This document shows positions 11,390 through 21,470 of a DNA stretch of 64,000 nt, piece by piece (position 1 is the stretch's first letter; each line of letters opens with the position of its first letter). A program made the translations under genes and the position numbers. Source of the DNA: Thamnidium elegans. Its lineage: Eukaryota > Mucoromycota > Mucoromycetes > Mucorales > Mucoraceae. Under the pieces are notes generated by a model that ran no database searches, had not been told where the DNA came from, and saw only the letters and a program-made list of their open reading frames with translations. The DNA lies in contig JAIXMG010000008.1 in the NCBI GenBank assembly GCA_025201345.1, forward strand, positions 1,054,001 through 1,118,000. Direction: 5' to 3'.

Positions 11390-12228
11390 GTTGGTTTTTT
11401 TTATGTGAAAAAAAAATCCCTGTCCAAACATCCCCAGCGTTTAAAGGAATGGGAGTTTAAAAGTCAGGCGAGTTTTTTTTTTTTTTTTTTTGTTACGGCA
11501 AACAGAAGCCGTCTTCCGTTGCATAAATTCTTATTTAAAGGAGCTCTCGATTCTTTTTCTTTCGTCTATATTTACAGAATGAATTCGGTAGGAAAATTTC
11601 ACAAGTCAAAGACTTATCTAATCGTCAAAACACACGACATAAAAATCGTAACTATTATCTAGGTTATTTACGCGACTTGGAAGAACAACATTGTATTTGA
11701 ATTTTGAAAGGGTAATTCCAAAGTTCTGAGAGAGCTGTGTATACTTACTGACAGCAAGAATGATATCCGACGTACCAACTGGTGAATGTACTCCTGTTGT
11801 CTTCTCCGCAACTCCCTGCAACGAAATAGGTGACAGTTGGGAAGCGGTATTAATCAAGGATACCTCGGAAGCTCCTCCCGCTATTTATATATGCTCAACC
11901 AAGAGTGGTAGATAGGATAACTATAAATGAAAATCGACCTTTGCATGGTGTGAGAACTGGCTTTGAGAAGAGACAGACATCCTAAAACAGATTCTTCTTG
12001 AATTCGATTGGATTTAAAAATAAATTTATTTTGTACCTTTTAAAGTTTTGCCTTTTTTTTTACATGTAAAAAGTTCTAATTGTCAAAAATTTTGTTGTAG
12101 CTTATTGTAAGTCGGGTCAAATTGGATCATTCTTAACACCTCTTTCTCTTCATTAGTTTCCATAGCAAACAGTGGTTATTTTCAAAATCGATTTGACGTG
12201 ACTGTTGTTGCTGCTTTTTTTTTCTTGC

Positions 12229-12262
<34 letters not shown>

Positions 12263-12299
12263 TAAGTGATAAACCTTTTATTCTTTATAAACAATCATT
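11390..12299. other. Spacer with an unresolved minus-strand small gene
   Basis: Two coding-like minus-strand segments lie here that I cannot splice into one model. One (about 11857-11754) encodes SLINTASQLSPISLQGVAEK and TTGVHSPVGTSDIILAV and ends at a good donor (GTAAGT near 11750). The other starts with a Met at about 12163 (METNEEKEVLRMIQFDPTYN) and stops after 26 codons. A strong acceptor (TCTGTTTTAG, 11980s) precedes MSVSSQSQFSHHA. Phases do not fit with the junctions I can see. There is a poly-A run just before NOP6 (about 12229-12259). Confidence 0.35.
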
Positions 12300-13123
12300 A
12301 TGGCCGAAAAGAAATTGAGTAAACGTGAACAAAAGGCAGAGGCCTTCAAAAAGAGAGCAAAGAAGCCTCAATTCACCGATGAGATGGCTGTTCCTCAATC
12401 TGACGAAATTGTTCCCGAACCCGTTAAAGAAGAAGAACCTGTCAAGGTCGAGAAACGTAAAGCTGAAGCTATCAGTGTACCTACAGAAGAAGGTAGCGAA
12501 CCTCAAAAGAAAAAGAACAGAAGAAGTAAAAAGAGTTCTAACATGGACGGTAGTAGATACATTGTTTTTGTTGGTAAAGTACATTTAGGAAAAAAAAAAA
12601 CTAGATCTCTCTTTCTCGATCTTAATATTTTTTTTTCTTTTTTTGTTTTTTAGGCAACTTGCCTTATGCAACCACTAAAGAAGAACTTGAAAAGCATTTC
12701 GAGCATGTAGAAGGTATCAAATCTACTCGTCTTTTAACTGATAAAGCCACTGGTAAACCTAAGGGGTTTGCATTTATGGAATTTGAGCACTCTAAAGATC
12801 TTAATGTAAGTAAAAGTAATAAGTCGAAATGAGAAAGGGGTATTAAATGGTTTATAGAAAGCATTAGCCTTCCATCATACCTTTTTCAAGAAGAGACAAA
12901 TCAATGTTGAATTAACTGCTGGTGGTGGAGGTAATAAGAGTGAAACTAGAAAAGAGAAGCTCAAGGTTAAGAACGAACGTTTGACAGAAGAAAGGGTAAA
13001 TTTTCATATAAAAAGTGATGTAACCATGGTAACTAACTTTAAAATATATAGACAAAGAAGCATGAAGAATTAAAGGGAAAAACAACTCCCGCATCATCGT
13101 ATAAGATCGATATTCCTCAATAA
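12300..13123 (+). CDS. NOP6: Nop6-like nucleolar RRM protein
   Basis: Four exons: 12300-12573, 12654-12805, 12858-12995, 13052-13123; 636 nt, 211 aa. The N-terminal third is highly charged (KLSKREQKAEAFKKRAKKP; later KKKNRRSKKS), typical of nucleolar proteins. A single RRM spans about residues 87-165: RYIVFVGNLPYATTKEEL contains RNP2, and GKPKGFAFMEF is RNP1. After the RRM, basic residues continue (KSETRKEKLKVKNERL). This layout (basic N-tail, one RRM, basic C-tail, about 210-225 aa) matches yeast Nop6, which binds early pre-40S pre-rRNA in small-subunit biogenesis. Assignment to NOP6 rests on domain order and the KLSKREQKA start, so another single-RRM nucleolar protein is possible. Confidence 0.8.
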
Positions 13124-14274
13124 AAATATATGTAGCATAATATGTAACTTGTTGGCTAACAAAAATTTCAAATATTGTGAAGCGGGTAAATAAAAAAGGG
13201 ATAAGAGAAATTTTTATCAAATGTCAAAATCTCATTAAGAGCATCTACCACGGTATATGTAAAAGGGAGCAAAAGCCAAATTTGGACATAAAATTTACAC
13301 ATTTTATCCACAGCGGTAGGTGTAAACCTAAGTCAAACTTACACTTTCTTGTATCCCTTGTGTATATTTAGACTTGCTTTACACATGCGTAAAATTTTCA
13401 GTCTTTTAAACCTCAGACTCATGTGTAAATTTAACTTTAGTTTTACACACACCGTGGTAGATGCTCTAAGCGTCAATAGCGCCAATTTATTTATCCGTAT
13501 TCTTTTTATCATTTCTAAAACTAAATACAAAAAAAAAGATCGTCAATTTTTTGGAGAAAGATACGTTTAAACACCAGGTTTTATTTTTATCAAAGGGGGT
13601 TTCAGTGATAAAAAAATTTACTTTGCGAGAGAGTTCGGAGGTACTTATATTTATACATATTAGCCCATTGTTTTCAATTAAAACGCTCTGTTGTTGAGCT
13701 TCCCCCCCCCCTTTTTTTTTTGTCTATGTCCAAAGCATCAATTTTGATGCTTCTGAAGCAAAGAAATGTGTATGAGATGTCAAATTAAGAAAGGTTTGCT
13801 TTTCATCAGTGAAAGCCCCCATAAATTCATATGAGCACTAGTATTTTTTTTTTTCATATTGTCCAGCAGGTGGTGGAAAGTATTATATAATAATAGCAGG
13901 TGTAATAGAGATAAGTGAACTTAGGTCTTTGGGAATGATCCTTTCTAAAAAAATTATTAGTGGGTTCCAGACGACATAAATTATGTAGTAGTAGGTGATT
14001 CGAAACTTCGATAAAACGAGGATATTTCTTATTTTTTATAATAGTTTATCAGAATATGGTCCATTCTAAAAAGAAAGATACACACTACATATGAAATAAA
14101 ACATTTAAGACTTCATGAGTAATGACGATATTTTCTATGTTTCAAAAAATGATAAAATAGATACAGATAAACTTTATAAATACCGTCAAAAACCTGGTCG
14201 AACATATTAACAACTTTCTCTCGTCTTACCCAAAGAATTACAAACTCAAAAAGAATTCTATTTATTATGATGCA
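13124..14274. other. Gene-free stretch around the MITE
   Basis: Apart from the MITE I see no gene. There is a C-run at about 13702-13711. At 14115-14219 a short frame (MSNDDIFYVSKNDKIDTDKL, then KYRQKPGRTY and stop) and its continuation after the stop (QLSLVLPKELQTQKEFYLL) look like further decayed coding sequence upstream of the Fanzor-like relic. Confidence 0.4.
13239..13466. mobile_element. PIF/Harbinger-like MITE
   Basis: A 228-bp non-coding element with long terminal inverted repeats. The left end begins GAGCATCTACCACGGT and the right end is its reverse complement (ACCGTGGTAGATGCTC), with partial pairing continuing into TGTAAAA. It is flanked by the 3-bp direct repeat TAA (13236-13238 and 13467-13469), the target-site duplication type (TWA) used by PIF/Harbinger transposons. 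The interior holds several ACACATTTTA- and TGTAAA-like subterminal motifs and no coding frame. A transposase in trans would be needed. Confidence 0.8.
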
Positions 14275-14947
14275 ATGGCAAACTCTGGAAAATACTTGGC
14301 CACTTGTTTTAAGCTAGCAGAAATATGTGAGTTTTACAAATTTAAATCGTTCCAATACTTCCCTTTAAGAAAGACATTTACACCATCCTATATAACTATA
14401 GATACTATGGTATTAAACAATCAAAACTTAGAAGACTCAAAAAGAAGCAAATTGGATAAATCATCTACAGTAATGGCTCTATTTAAGGGTATTCGATTTA
14501 AGGGTGAATTTCCTGAGAGCCACTACTGTATTTGGAAAAAAGCTGTCAATCTATCTAATAAGGCTATAAAAGATCAAGGCCCAAACAAAACAATAACGTT
14601 TAGAGGAACAATAATGAAGGATGGTGTAGGAGCATCGATAGTGAAGCAAAGCTTTGAGGCTTCAAAAGGTAGTACAAGTGGCCCTAAAAGCAATGTAGTA
14701 AAAGAAAATTTCCAGTACCATATCAACGTTCGAAGAATCCTACTGTGAAGTGCCATAGACTTTTAAGGTAAAGCTATATATTATTATTATATGAACCAAA
14801 AGACTTATATATAACCTACGTTAATGTTTTAGATGCAAAAATCAAAATTATTTAGAACCCAAAGCGCTTACAGAAGAAGATACAAAGTTTAGATTATGGA
14901 ATAGAGACTTGGCTGCTGTCTTGAATTTTAGAAAAAATTTTAATTAA
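14275..14947 (+). pseudogene. Fanzor/OrfB (TnpB-like) nuclease relic
   Basis: Two conserved ends of a TnpB-like protein survive. The 5' part (14275-14748) encodes LRKTFTPSYITIDTMVL and later FRGTIMKDGVGASIVKQ; in the eukaryotic OrfB/Fanzor proteins I know, a TDGV-S block of this kind lies just before the RuvC-I GIDPG motif. After a +1-type frame change, TVKCHRLLR is spliced (donor at 14768, acceptor ending 14832, 65-bp intron, frame exact) to CKNQNYLEPKALTEEDTKFR and LWNRDLAAVLNFRKNFN, stop 14945-14947. WNRDLAAVLNFR is the RuvC-III-like N-R-D motif. The RuvC-I and RuvC-II region between these blocks is missing, so no active nuclease can be made. An intact homologue would be an RNA-guided nuclease of the OMEGA/Fanzor type. 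Confidence 0.6.
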
Positions 14948-15245
14948 TTTAAGCTTTTTTCGAGAGGAGAGAAGAGAAAAAACTTGAATCCTGTCATAGT
15001 TGGAAAAAAAAACCACGTCTCCAGTAAGTTTCCGCCCTTGTTACCGCTTTGGTAAACGTTAGATAGGTGAGTAGTAATTTGTATCGCTTACTTATTAGGT
15101 ACTAATATCCTTCCATTAACCAACAAGGTCTCTAATAAACAGTCATTAAAAAACACATGTATTTAAATTTGATTCCGACGAGCTGTATTTATTTTGTTTT
15201 TTCCCGTATTTTTTTTTTCTTCTTCTTCATTACCCATCTCTTTAA

Positions 15246-16034
15246 ATGAAATTCAGATTGGATCCTTTCCCCAAGTTTAGTGAAACTGCTTTGGCAGGTT
15301 TATTAAACGCACGTATTCTTATTTTCTCTGTTGTTGTAGCCAAAATCACATTGGACCGTCTTTACAAATATGCTATGGTAAGTTTTATAGTTTTTTTTTT
15401 TTTTCTAGAACGATACATATACTAACGTGTATATCAGATTGTTAACCCTTTGGGATATGATATTGATGGAGAGCCTACATTGGATATTCTTGAATACCAA
15501 AACCCTTGGACTTCTGACCAAGTACACATGTCTTTAAATAGTTATGGAGCAAAAGGTAGACAAGCTTACTTGAGTTATTTATTCTACGATTGTGTATTTG
15601 TTTTAGCACGTACAGTACCTATGCTTGTTATTTGCACTTGGCCATACAAGAAGGCACCCGAATCCGCTCGTCCCGGTGTTTGGATTCCCGTATTAAACCT
15701 GGTCACAGACCTTTTTGAGAACTTGTTAATTACCGTCTTGATCAAGATTTTCCCTCTCCGTGTCCAAGCTATTGAAACTTTTGCTGCCTATATTATTCAA
15801 TTGAAGTGGTTTACTTTCAAGGTTTCTATTGCCATCATGTTTATTTCTCTTTTCGTAGGTATTTATTATGGTTTCCACAGTCTTTTGGCAGATAGTGTTG
15901 TATTGGAAAAGGATCGTCAAATGAAATTGGCGTCAAGAGAGAAGGTACAGGAAGTTTTGCAAAATTCTGCTGCACGTCGTGCTACCTCTGCTGCTGCTGG
16001 TAGATCACAATCCGTTAATAAGAAGGACTCTTAA
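15246..16034 (+). CDS. Four-TM membrane protein of unknown function
   Basis: Two exons: 15246-15377 and 15438-16034; 729 nt, 242 aa. The first exon encodes MKFRLDPFPKFSETALAGLL and a hydrophobic stretch ARILIFSVVVAKITL. Further membrane segments are about AYLSYLFYDCVFVLARTVPM, PVLNLVTDLFENLLITVLI and FKVSIAIMFISLFVGIYYGF. The C-terminal 50 residues are charged and then Ala/Ser-rich (ARRATSAAAGRSQSVNKKDS), probably cytosolic. I do not recognise a named family. The spacing resembles small fungal ER or vacuolar membrane proteins. The 5' flank is pyrimidine-rich, as in other genes here, which supports expression. Confidence 0.75.
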
Positions 16035-16148
16035 AAACATACAATCTCACCCTTGTACCTTTTTTCATGTAAATAACTGCTAAAAAAATAAAATAAAAAA
16101 GAACCCCCCTTTTAGATGCGTACTTTTAAAAAAACGTGTCCACGTGCT

Positions 16149-16949
16149 TTATGGGCAACACTTGCTGGATTTATTATAAGACTGTAATGAAATAGTAGAG
16201 CTCGAATAGTCTATGTCGCTACAGTCTGTCACGTCTAGTTCTAAAATACTATTGATCAAGTAATTTGCTGCTTCAGTTATACATTTATTTTCTTTTGCAG
16301 ATGTCTCGAACCTACAAATTACTATGTAAGACAAAAATAAAGTTTTTCTTAGTTTTTTTTTTATTACTTGCCATTGAATAAATCCATTATCTAAGCAAAA
16401 CTGATCCAGTTCTTGTTTACTTTTTAAATTTTCTTGTTGATCAATCTATGTTATTTAGTTAGTGAATAAATATGTATACATGTCAAATTATAAAAACCTT
16501 ATTTGCAAGTAAAATTGTAGGTATTTCTCCACCATCTAGTTGAACTTTTGAATCTATATCAACTTTCCACTTGATCACATTTTCGAATGTCTTTGGTCTA
16601 GTCACATCATAAACAACAAAGGCACCTACTGCTCCTTTGTAATATACCCGAGTAATATTACCAAACCTTTCTTGTCCTGCAATATCCCATAATTGTAAAT
16701 GAACCATTATATCTGATTCATGTTGTATCACTTTTAGTGCAAAGTCTACACCAATTGTGGACTTATAGTGTGTTGAAAATGTCTCTTGTACATAGCGGCG
16801 TAAAATAGATGTTTTTCCTGTACCGAGATCGCCCACTACAAGAATTTTATATTGATATGTACGCTACGAAAAAAAAAAAAAAAAAAAAAAAAAAAAGGAG
16901 GGTATATTAGCCTCTGAAAGGTACTCTTTGTAGGTACCGGTATTACCAT
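16149..16949 (-). CDS. Rab32/38-type small GTPase
   Basis: Three firm exons, 16863-16498, 16445-16372 and 16311-16149, give 200 residues. The 5' end is unresolved: phase-0 candidates are a first exon of ATG only (16949-16947, donor GTAATA) or ATG plus three codons (16949-16938, donor GTACCT). Motifs: GDLGTGKTS (P-loop), STIGVDFALKVI (switch I), LQLWDIAGQERFGNITRVYY (the IAGQE of Rab32/38 in place of TAGQE), LLANKID (base recognition) and FETSAKEN. The end is KCCP, so geranylgeranylation at the CC pair is likely. Rab32-class GTPases act on lysosome-related organelles and mitochondria. The second firm intron is GC-AG: only donor GCAAGT at 16371-16366 gives the expected W-FETSAKEN junction. The donor after LLANK is GTTTTT, a weak site. 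Confidence 0.88.
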
Positions 16950-17119
16950 GAAATAAATATAAAAAGAAAGAAAGAAAATAAAAAGGACAAGATGTGGTAT
17001 CCTGATCCATCTAATTTTATGTGATAGGTTGGAAGGGACAACGTGGTACACTATCAGTGTAACATAGTAGCGTCATTTAGAGGGATTTAATTAGAAGAAA
17101 AAAAAAGAAATGTTTATTA

Positions 17120-17547
17120 CTACTTTCCAAGTAGTTTTGCAAAAGGACCTTTTCCATCTTTACTCGCTTCCAGTGAAGCTACCAATTTGGAATAATAATT
17201 TGGATTTCCTGCTGGAGTAAGAATTTTATCGGATATCGGGTACTATGTAACATAGTGTTATTTTATAATGGGGATCTTTTTTCAAGAAAAGCATGTCTTT
17301 CTTTTTTTTTTACCTTGTCTTTAAACTTATTATCTAATAAAAACTCTAAAGCTTCCAATTCTTTACGTTGTTTATTCAAGTCAAGTGTGTCTTGTCCTTG
17401 ACTCATTCTGAACGTTTCTTCTACCTTTTTCGATAAAATTTGCTTCATTCCGCGATTAAGTCTAATTTTATCCTGTGGCCATTCCTTAACAATGCGAAGA
17501 TAAGAACGATACAGTGAACGTATTTCTTGTTGTGTAGCTTTCGACAT
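17120..17547 (-). CDS. LYR-motif mitochondrial protein, UQCC2/Cbp6-like
   Basis: Two exons: 17547-17314 and 17242-17120; 357 nt, 118 aa. The N-terminus MSKATQQEIRSLYRSYLRIV carries an L-Y-R motif, followed by KEWPQDKIRLNRGMKQILSK and VEETFRM. The R-(S/F)-(Y/F)-L...EWP.D....R pattern matches complex III assembly factor UQCC2 and its fungal counterpart Cbp6, which binds newly made cytochrome b. The C-terminus (GNPNYYSKLVASLEAS) is typical for fungal members. I infer a small matrix protein that helps complex III assembly. Another LYR protein cannot be excluded. It sits 3' to 5' next to NDUFA12 on the same strand. Confidence 0.75.
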
Positions 17548-17775
17548 GTAAGTTTGTTTTTTTTATAAAAAAAAAGAAAGAGAGAAAAAGGAAAATATAA
17601 TTCGGAGTTGTCAACCCTTCTCTCACTCTCTTCATGATAAAATACGCTGTGCTAACCTAAGCCCAACTCTATTTCGCTACATATATACATAACACAATCT
17701 TATTTGCATAAAACTTATTTTTCCGTCTTTGAATTAGATATTTATTCCTTTTTTTTATATATAAAAAATACTTGT

Positions 17776-18294
17776 TTATACTCTAGCTTTGACAGTAGGT
17801 TCCCAAGCGTGTAATTTGGGAGCAGTGGTACTGTAAGTCTGGAAAGCCTTGGGAGTACCGGAGAAGTTAGGAATAGGCTCACCCCACCACTTCTTGGGTT
17901 CAATGTTCATTTCGGTAGGAGGTTCTTGGACGATACGACTCAACCACATGTGCCTATAATGTACGTATTAATGTTAAAATGGTTCACTAAAAGAGAGCCC
18001 TTATTATTTGTTTACCAAGCGGGGGTAATATCCACACTATCAGGTTGGTTACTGGCATAGTCGACCCAACGTTCACGACCTAAGTTTTTTTTTAAATCAA
18101 TAAAAAATAAAACCGGCTCTTTTATCTATTCCATTACCTGAAACTTCATCAAGATTCTCAAAATATCTGTTTCCATTAGCATCAGTACCGACAAGACGAC
18201 CCCATTTGGTATCACAAATGGTGTCTAATTGCTTCATGTATTGAGAAGGTCCAATTTTCATCAAATTCTTTAATGTACGTCCAATTGTTGACAT
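17776..18294 (-). CDS. NDUFA12: NADH dehydrogenase (complex I) subunit NDUFA12/B17.2
   Basis: Three exons: 18294-18138, 18079-18016, 17953-17776; 399 nt, 132 aa, frame intact. The sequence holds GRLVGTDANGNRYFEN, then RERWVDYA, DITPAWHMWLSRI and KKWWGEPIPNFSGTPKAFQT, the standard NDUFA12 blocks. The subunit sits at the matrix-arm/membrane-arm junction of respiratory complex I. Its presence means the organism keeps a proton-pumping complex I, unlike Saccharomyces. The length fits the family (about 140 aa). Confidence 0.95.
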
Positions 18295-18362
18295 TGTTGA
18301 TTATTTATTTTTTAGAGTAGGGAGGAAAGAAGAAAATTAACAAATTAGAACAATTCCAAATT

Positions 18363-18395
<33 letters not shown>

Positions 18396-18751
18396 GCTGA
18401 TTATATATTATAGCTAATTCCCAGTTGGAGCTGTCTAATCTTTTTTTGTGTCTGCGCCCATGTAAGAACCCCGTTTGTGACGTCGACATTACCGTCGTTA
18501 AATCTAACTGGATATATGATTATCCAATAATAAAATGCAGCACGAATGCATTAGAAATATATACTATATTTGCTGTAAATAAACAGCGATTTATAAGTGA
18601 TAGTTTGAATATACTTACGAGTTTATTAAAAGGCTCAAACTTTAGAATGTAAAGTTCACTGACATATCTTAGAGCCACATAAAAAAAAGAGTAATGATAC
18701 ATTATAATACTCAAAATAGCTCTTAGACTTATCCAACTTACTCTTAAAAAA

Positions 18752-19376
18752 ATGTTCTGGAAGAGCTTAAACATTAGAACTACATTGTAATGTTTTCCAG
18801 GGGAGTATCTTAAGCACAAGACATTTAACCAAATAAATCACAAAAGAAAATGTAGCTGTCAATTGCAGAATATGATAACAAAAAGGATAAGATGATACTC
18901 TATTTTAATTAACCTTTAGAACACTATGGGTACAATGAGGATATGTTAAAGTTTCTGCTAGAGTGAAACTGTACCCTAAAAACTTCTACACTATCGTAAC
19001 ACTTGAGATACTGGTTTACATACTACATTTTAATATATACATGCAAACAAAATATTTAATTCTCATTTAGTTTTTGCCAATTTTAAATGATGAATAGCTT
19101 AGAAAAAAAAAAGAGTCGTGCTAGACAGGACGAACGCAAGTACTATCTTCACAAATAAGATTCGGGTTACAATAACTATCTTGGGAAATGTAATTTTTTG
19201 ACAAAGAGTGTATTAGCTATACAGAATCATGTTAAATAACCTAGTATAACTAATATTTTGATAGAAATACTCCCTTGTGTATATATATTGTATAAGGATT
19301 GTTGTTGTATAAAAAATTCTACAAGTTTTTTTTTTTTTTTTTTTTTTTTTTTCCTTTTGTTGTATTACTAACATCG
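18752..19376. repeat. Dispersed repeat R2, copy A
   Basis: Aligns by eye with 49902-51178 in the same orientation. Shared strings in order include GTCAATTGCAGAATATGATAA (truncated here to the conserved core CAATTGCAGAATATGATA), CTCTACACTATCGT-like, AACTATCTTGGGAAATGTAAT and AGAAATACTCC. Copy B has about 430 bp (50283-50720) and about 280 bp (50820-51100) that this copy lacks. No coding potential is seen in this copy. Confidence 0.6.
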
Positions 19377-21199
19377 GTTGGCTTAATACCATCTCGCTCT
19401 CTTTTATATGTATGGGCTGCTTAAATATTTTCAGCTTATTATTTAGTAATGGTGAGGTTAGGAATAGTCCATTCTACTGTATTTTTTTTTTGTGTTGTTA
19501 AGTTTATCAGTAGCTTGAGATAAACAAAGACTTTTCTGATAAATATGAATGCATGACGATGTTTTTATTTTAGTCAAAATACAACTTTTTGGTCATTTAA
19601 ATTGAACTTTAATGAATTTTAGGTAGCGTTTGATCTGCTATTTATTTGGTATTAAAGTTCGGCTAACGTGTTGTATATCTCTTTGGGTTAATAATATGGC
19701 TAAAGGCACGTGTATACTTAGATTTTATCCAGATATAATCATTTATTGCGTAGATAGTTTTTTTTTTTTTAAAACTCGACAACACAAGGAATATTTACTT
19801 TTTATATATATTAATGATAATGTAATAGCTGTTGCCATGTAACAGTATGCCGGATCTATAACAACGTCCAAGATTATGTACGTATCGGCCAAATATTATT
19901 AGCAGACATTAATGTTATTTAAAGTAGATTCTAATTTTATAAAATTTACCGAATATAGACGGTATTCGACGCAGAACCCAGGAAAAGATAGCAAAACAAA
20001 TGTTTATAACAAGCACATTAAGCTGTACGAAGAAATCCAGAAGTTTCAGGCCGGGATGGCCTTTATTTTAAGCGTATTAGTAAACTATTCGAAATCAACA
20101 AGTTACAAAAACGTCTCAACGCTCAAATGTTTAGATTATTTGGGTTGGATACCCTGATACAAATTCCCTCGTCTAAGCCCCTTCAAGTAATGTAGGTATG
20201 GCTAATAAATTAAATATTTTGGTCTAAAGGGACGAAGTATACGTCAATCGTTGTATTTTCATTGTTCTACTACGTACAAGGGAAGAAAAAAAAAAGTTTA
20301 AAAAGTTGAAACTCTAAAGGTAGAATATCAACGGATTTTAATAAGCTTCTCAGCTGAGACAACATGGTGTTTACTTTTTTGTTAGTAGCACATATATTAC
20401 GTGACCGTGACTATGTAAGGAATTAAGGTGGTGTACTATAAAACCAAGAAGGGAAATGGTGTAGTTAATTGTGAGCATTTATATAATAAGACAGTTTTAA
20501 TTTAAAGAACTGTAATATTTGATCTTGCAAATGGTAACTGTTCTCAGTTAAAGCTACGAAATTTTTCATTAGACATGTTTGAGATTTTGTATATAAATAA
20601 AAAAAATTAGTCAAATATGGTAAAAAAAAAGAAAGGGACTTAAAAAGAGAATATTCATACAAATCGGAAACAAGTTCTTTCTTATGATGCTATTTCATAT
20701 TTTATTTATAATCAAATAAAGAGCTATAGTCCATATCAAGCTTTTTATAGCCTGTAATACGTTAAAAAGTTTTTTGTCCCGGCAGATCAATTCAGAGTCC
20801 ACCGAGATCCATTCAGCGAAGATATACTCTACACGTGCCTACGATGATTGGTCAATTGAAAGAGAAAATCATTCTTCTTTGTCTGCAGTTACTTCTATCA
20901 ATTCTGAACAAAACACGTTCCCCCTCTTACAGGATTATTTATTTTCTTTTCCTGGAAATATTTTTTTATTATACCTCCGAATGTACGTAATATGACAAAT
21001 ATAGTGAATATACAGCGTAAATTTCATTTATATAACTTAAAGTCAAACTGTATACATTAATATACATAAAGTATACATATTTTGTTAAAGGGGTTCTAAT
21101 CTTTGAAAATAAAAATAGTGTAAAAAATCGGATTTCGGATTAACCAATCCCAACGAGATTGTTATTGGTTCTATCAAATCATGAATAGTCTTGGTACCA

Positions 21200-21205
21200 C
21201 ACGTG
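21200..21205. promoter_or_regulatory. CACGTG E-box upstream of the phosphate transporter
   Basis: A perfect CACGTG palindrome inside ACCACACGTGGTG, 266 bp before the first ATG of the SPX transporter. CACGTG(G/T) is the binding core of the yeast bHLH factor Pho4, which induces phosphate genes. Function here is inference from position and the downstream gene only. Confidence 0.4.
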
Positions 21206-21470
21206 GTGTCGTGTGAGGACCTAAAGCAGCCAATCATCAAATGCTAACTCGAGGCGATTAAAGTTACACTGTATCACCCGGAGTTTTTAGGTTCATTTCG
21301 TTAATTTAGGCTGAAGTCCCAGCTTTTTTACATATAAAAAGGAAAGAAAAAAAAGCAACCCTTCAAATTTTTTATAGACTGGTTCATTTTTTAATAACCC
21401 ACTTCTTTTTTTTCCCTTTTTCTTTTTTTTCCGTACTTCAGTACACCCTTTTTTTTTATATCTATTTACT

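Larger units (their letters stand above)
18295..21470. other. 3.2-kb repeat-bearing spacer
   Basis: Contains repeat R2 copy A (about 18752-19376). Poly-T/A tracts occur near 18366-18392 and 19326-19352. Short frames at 18425-18652, 19912-20157 and 20774-20995 lack motifs I recognise; the last two have mixed, protein-like composition and may be decayed coding sequence. The right end holds the promoter of the SPX transporter, with pyrimidine tracts at about 21405-21460. Confidence 0.5.
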
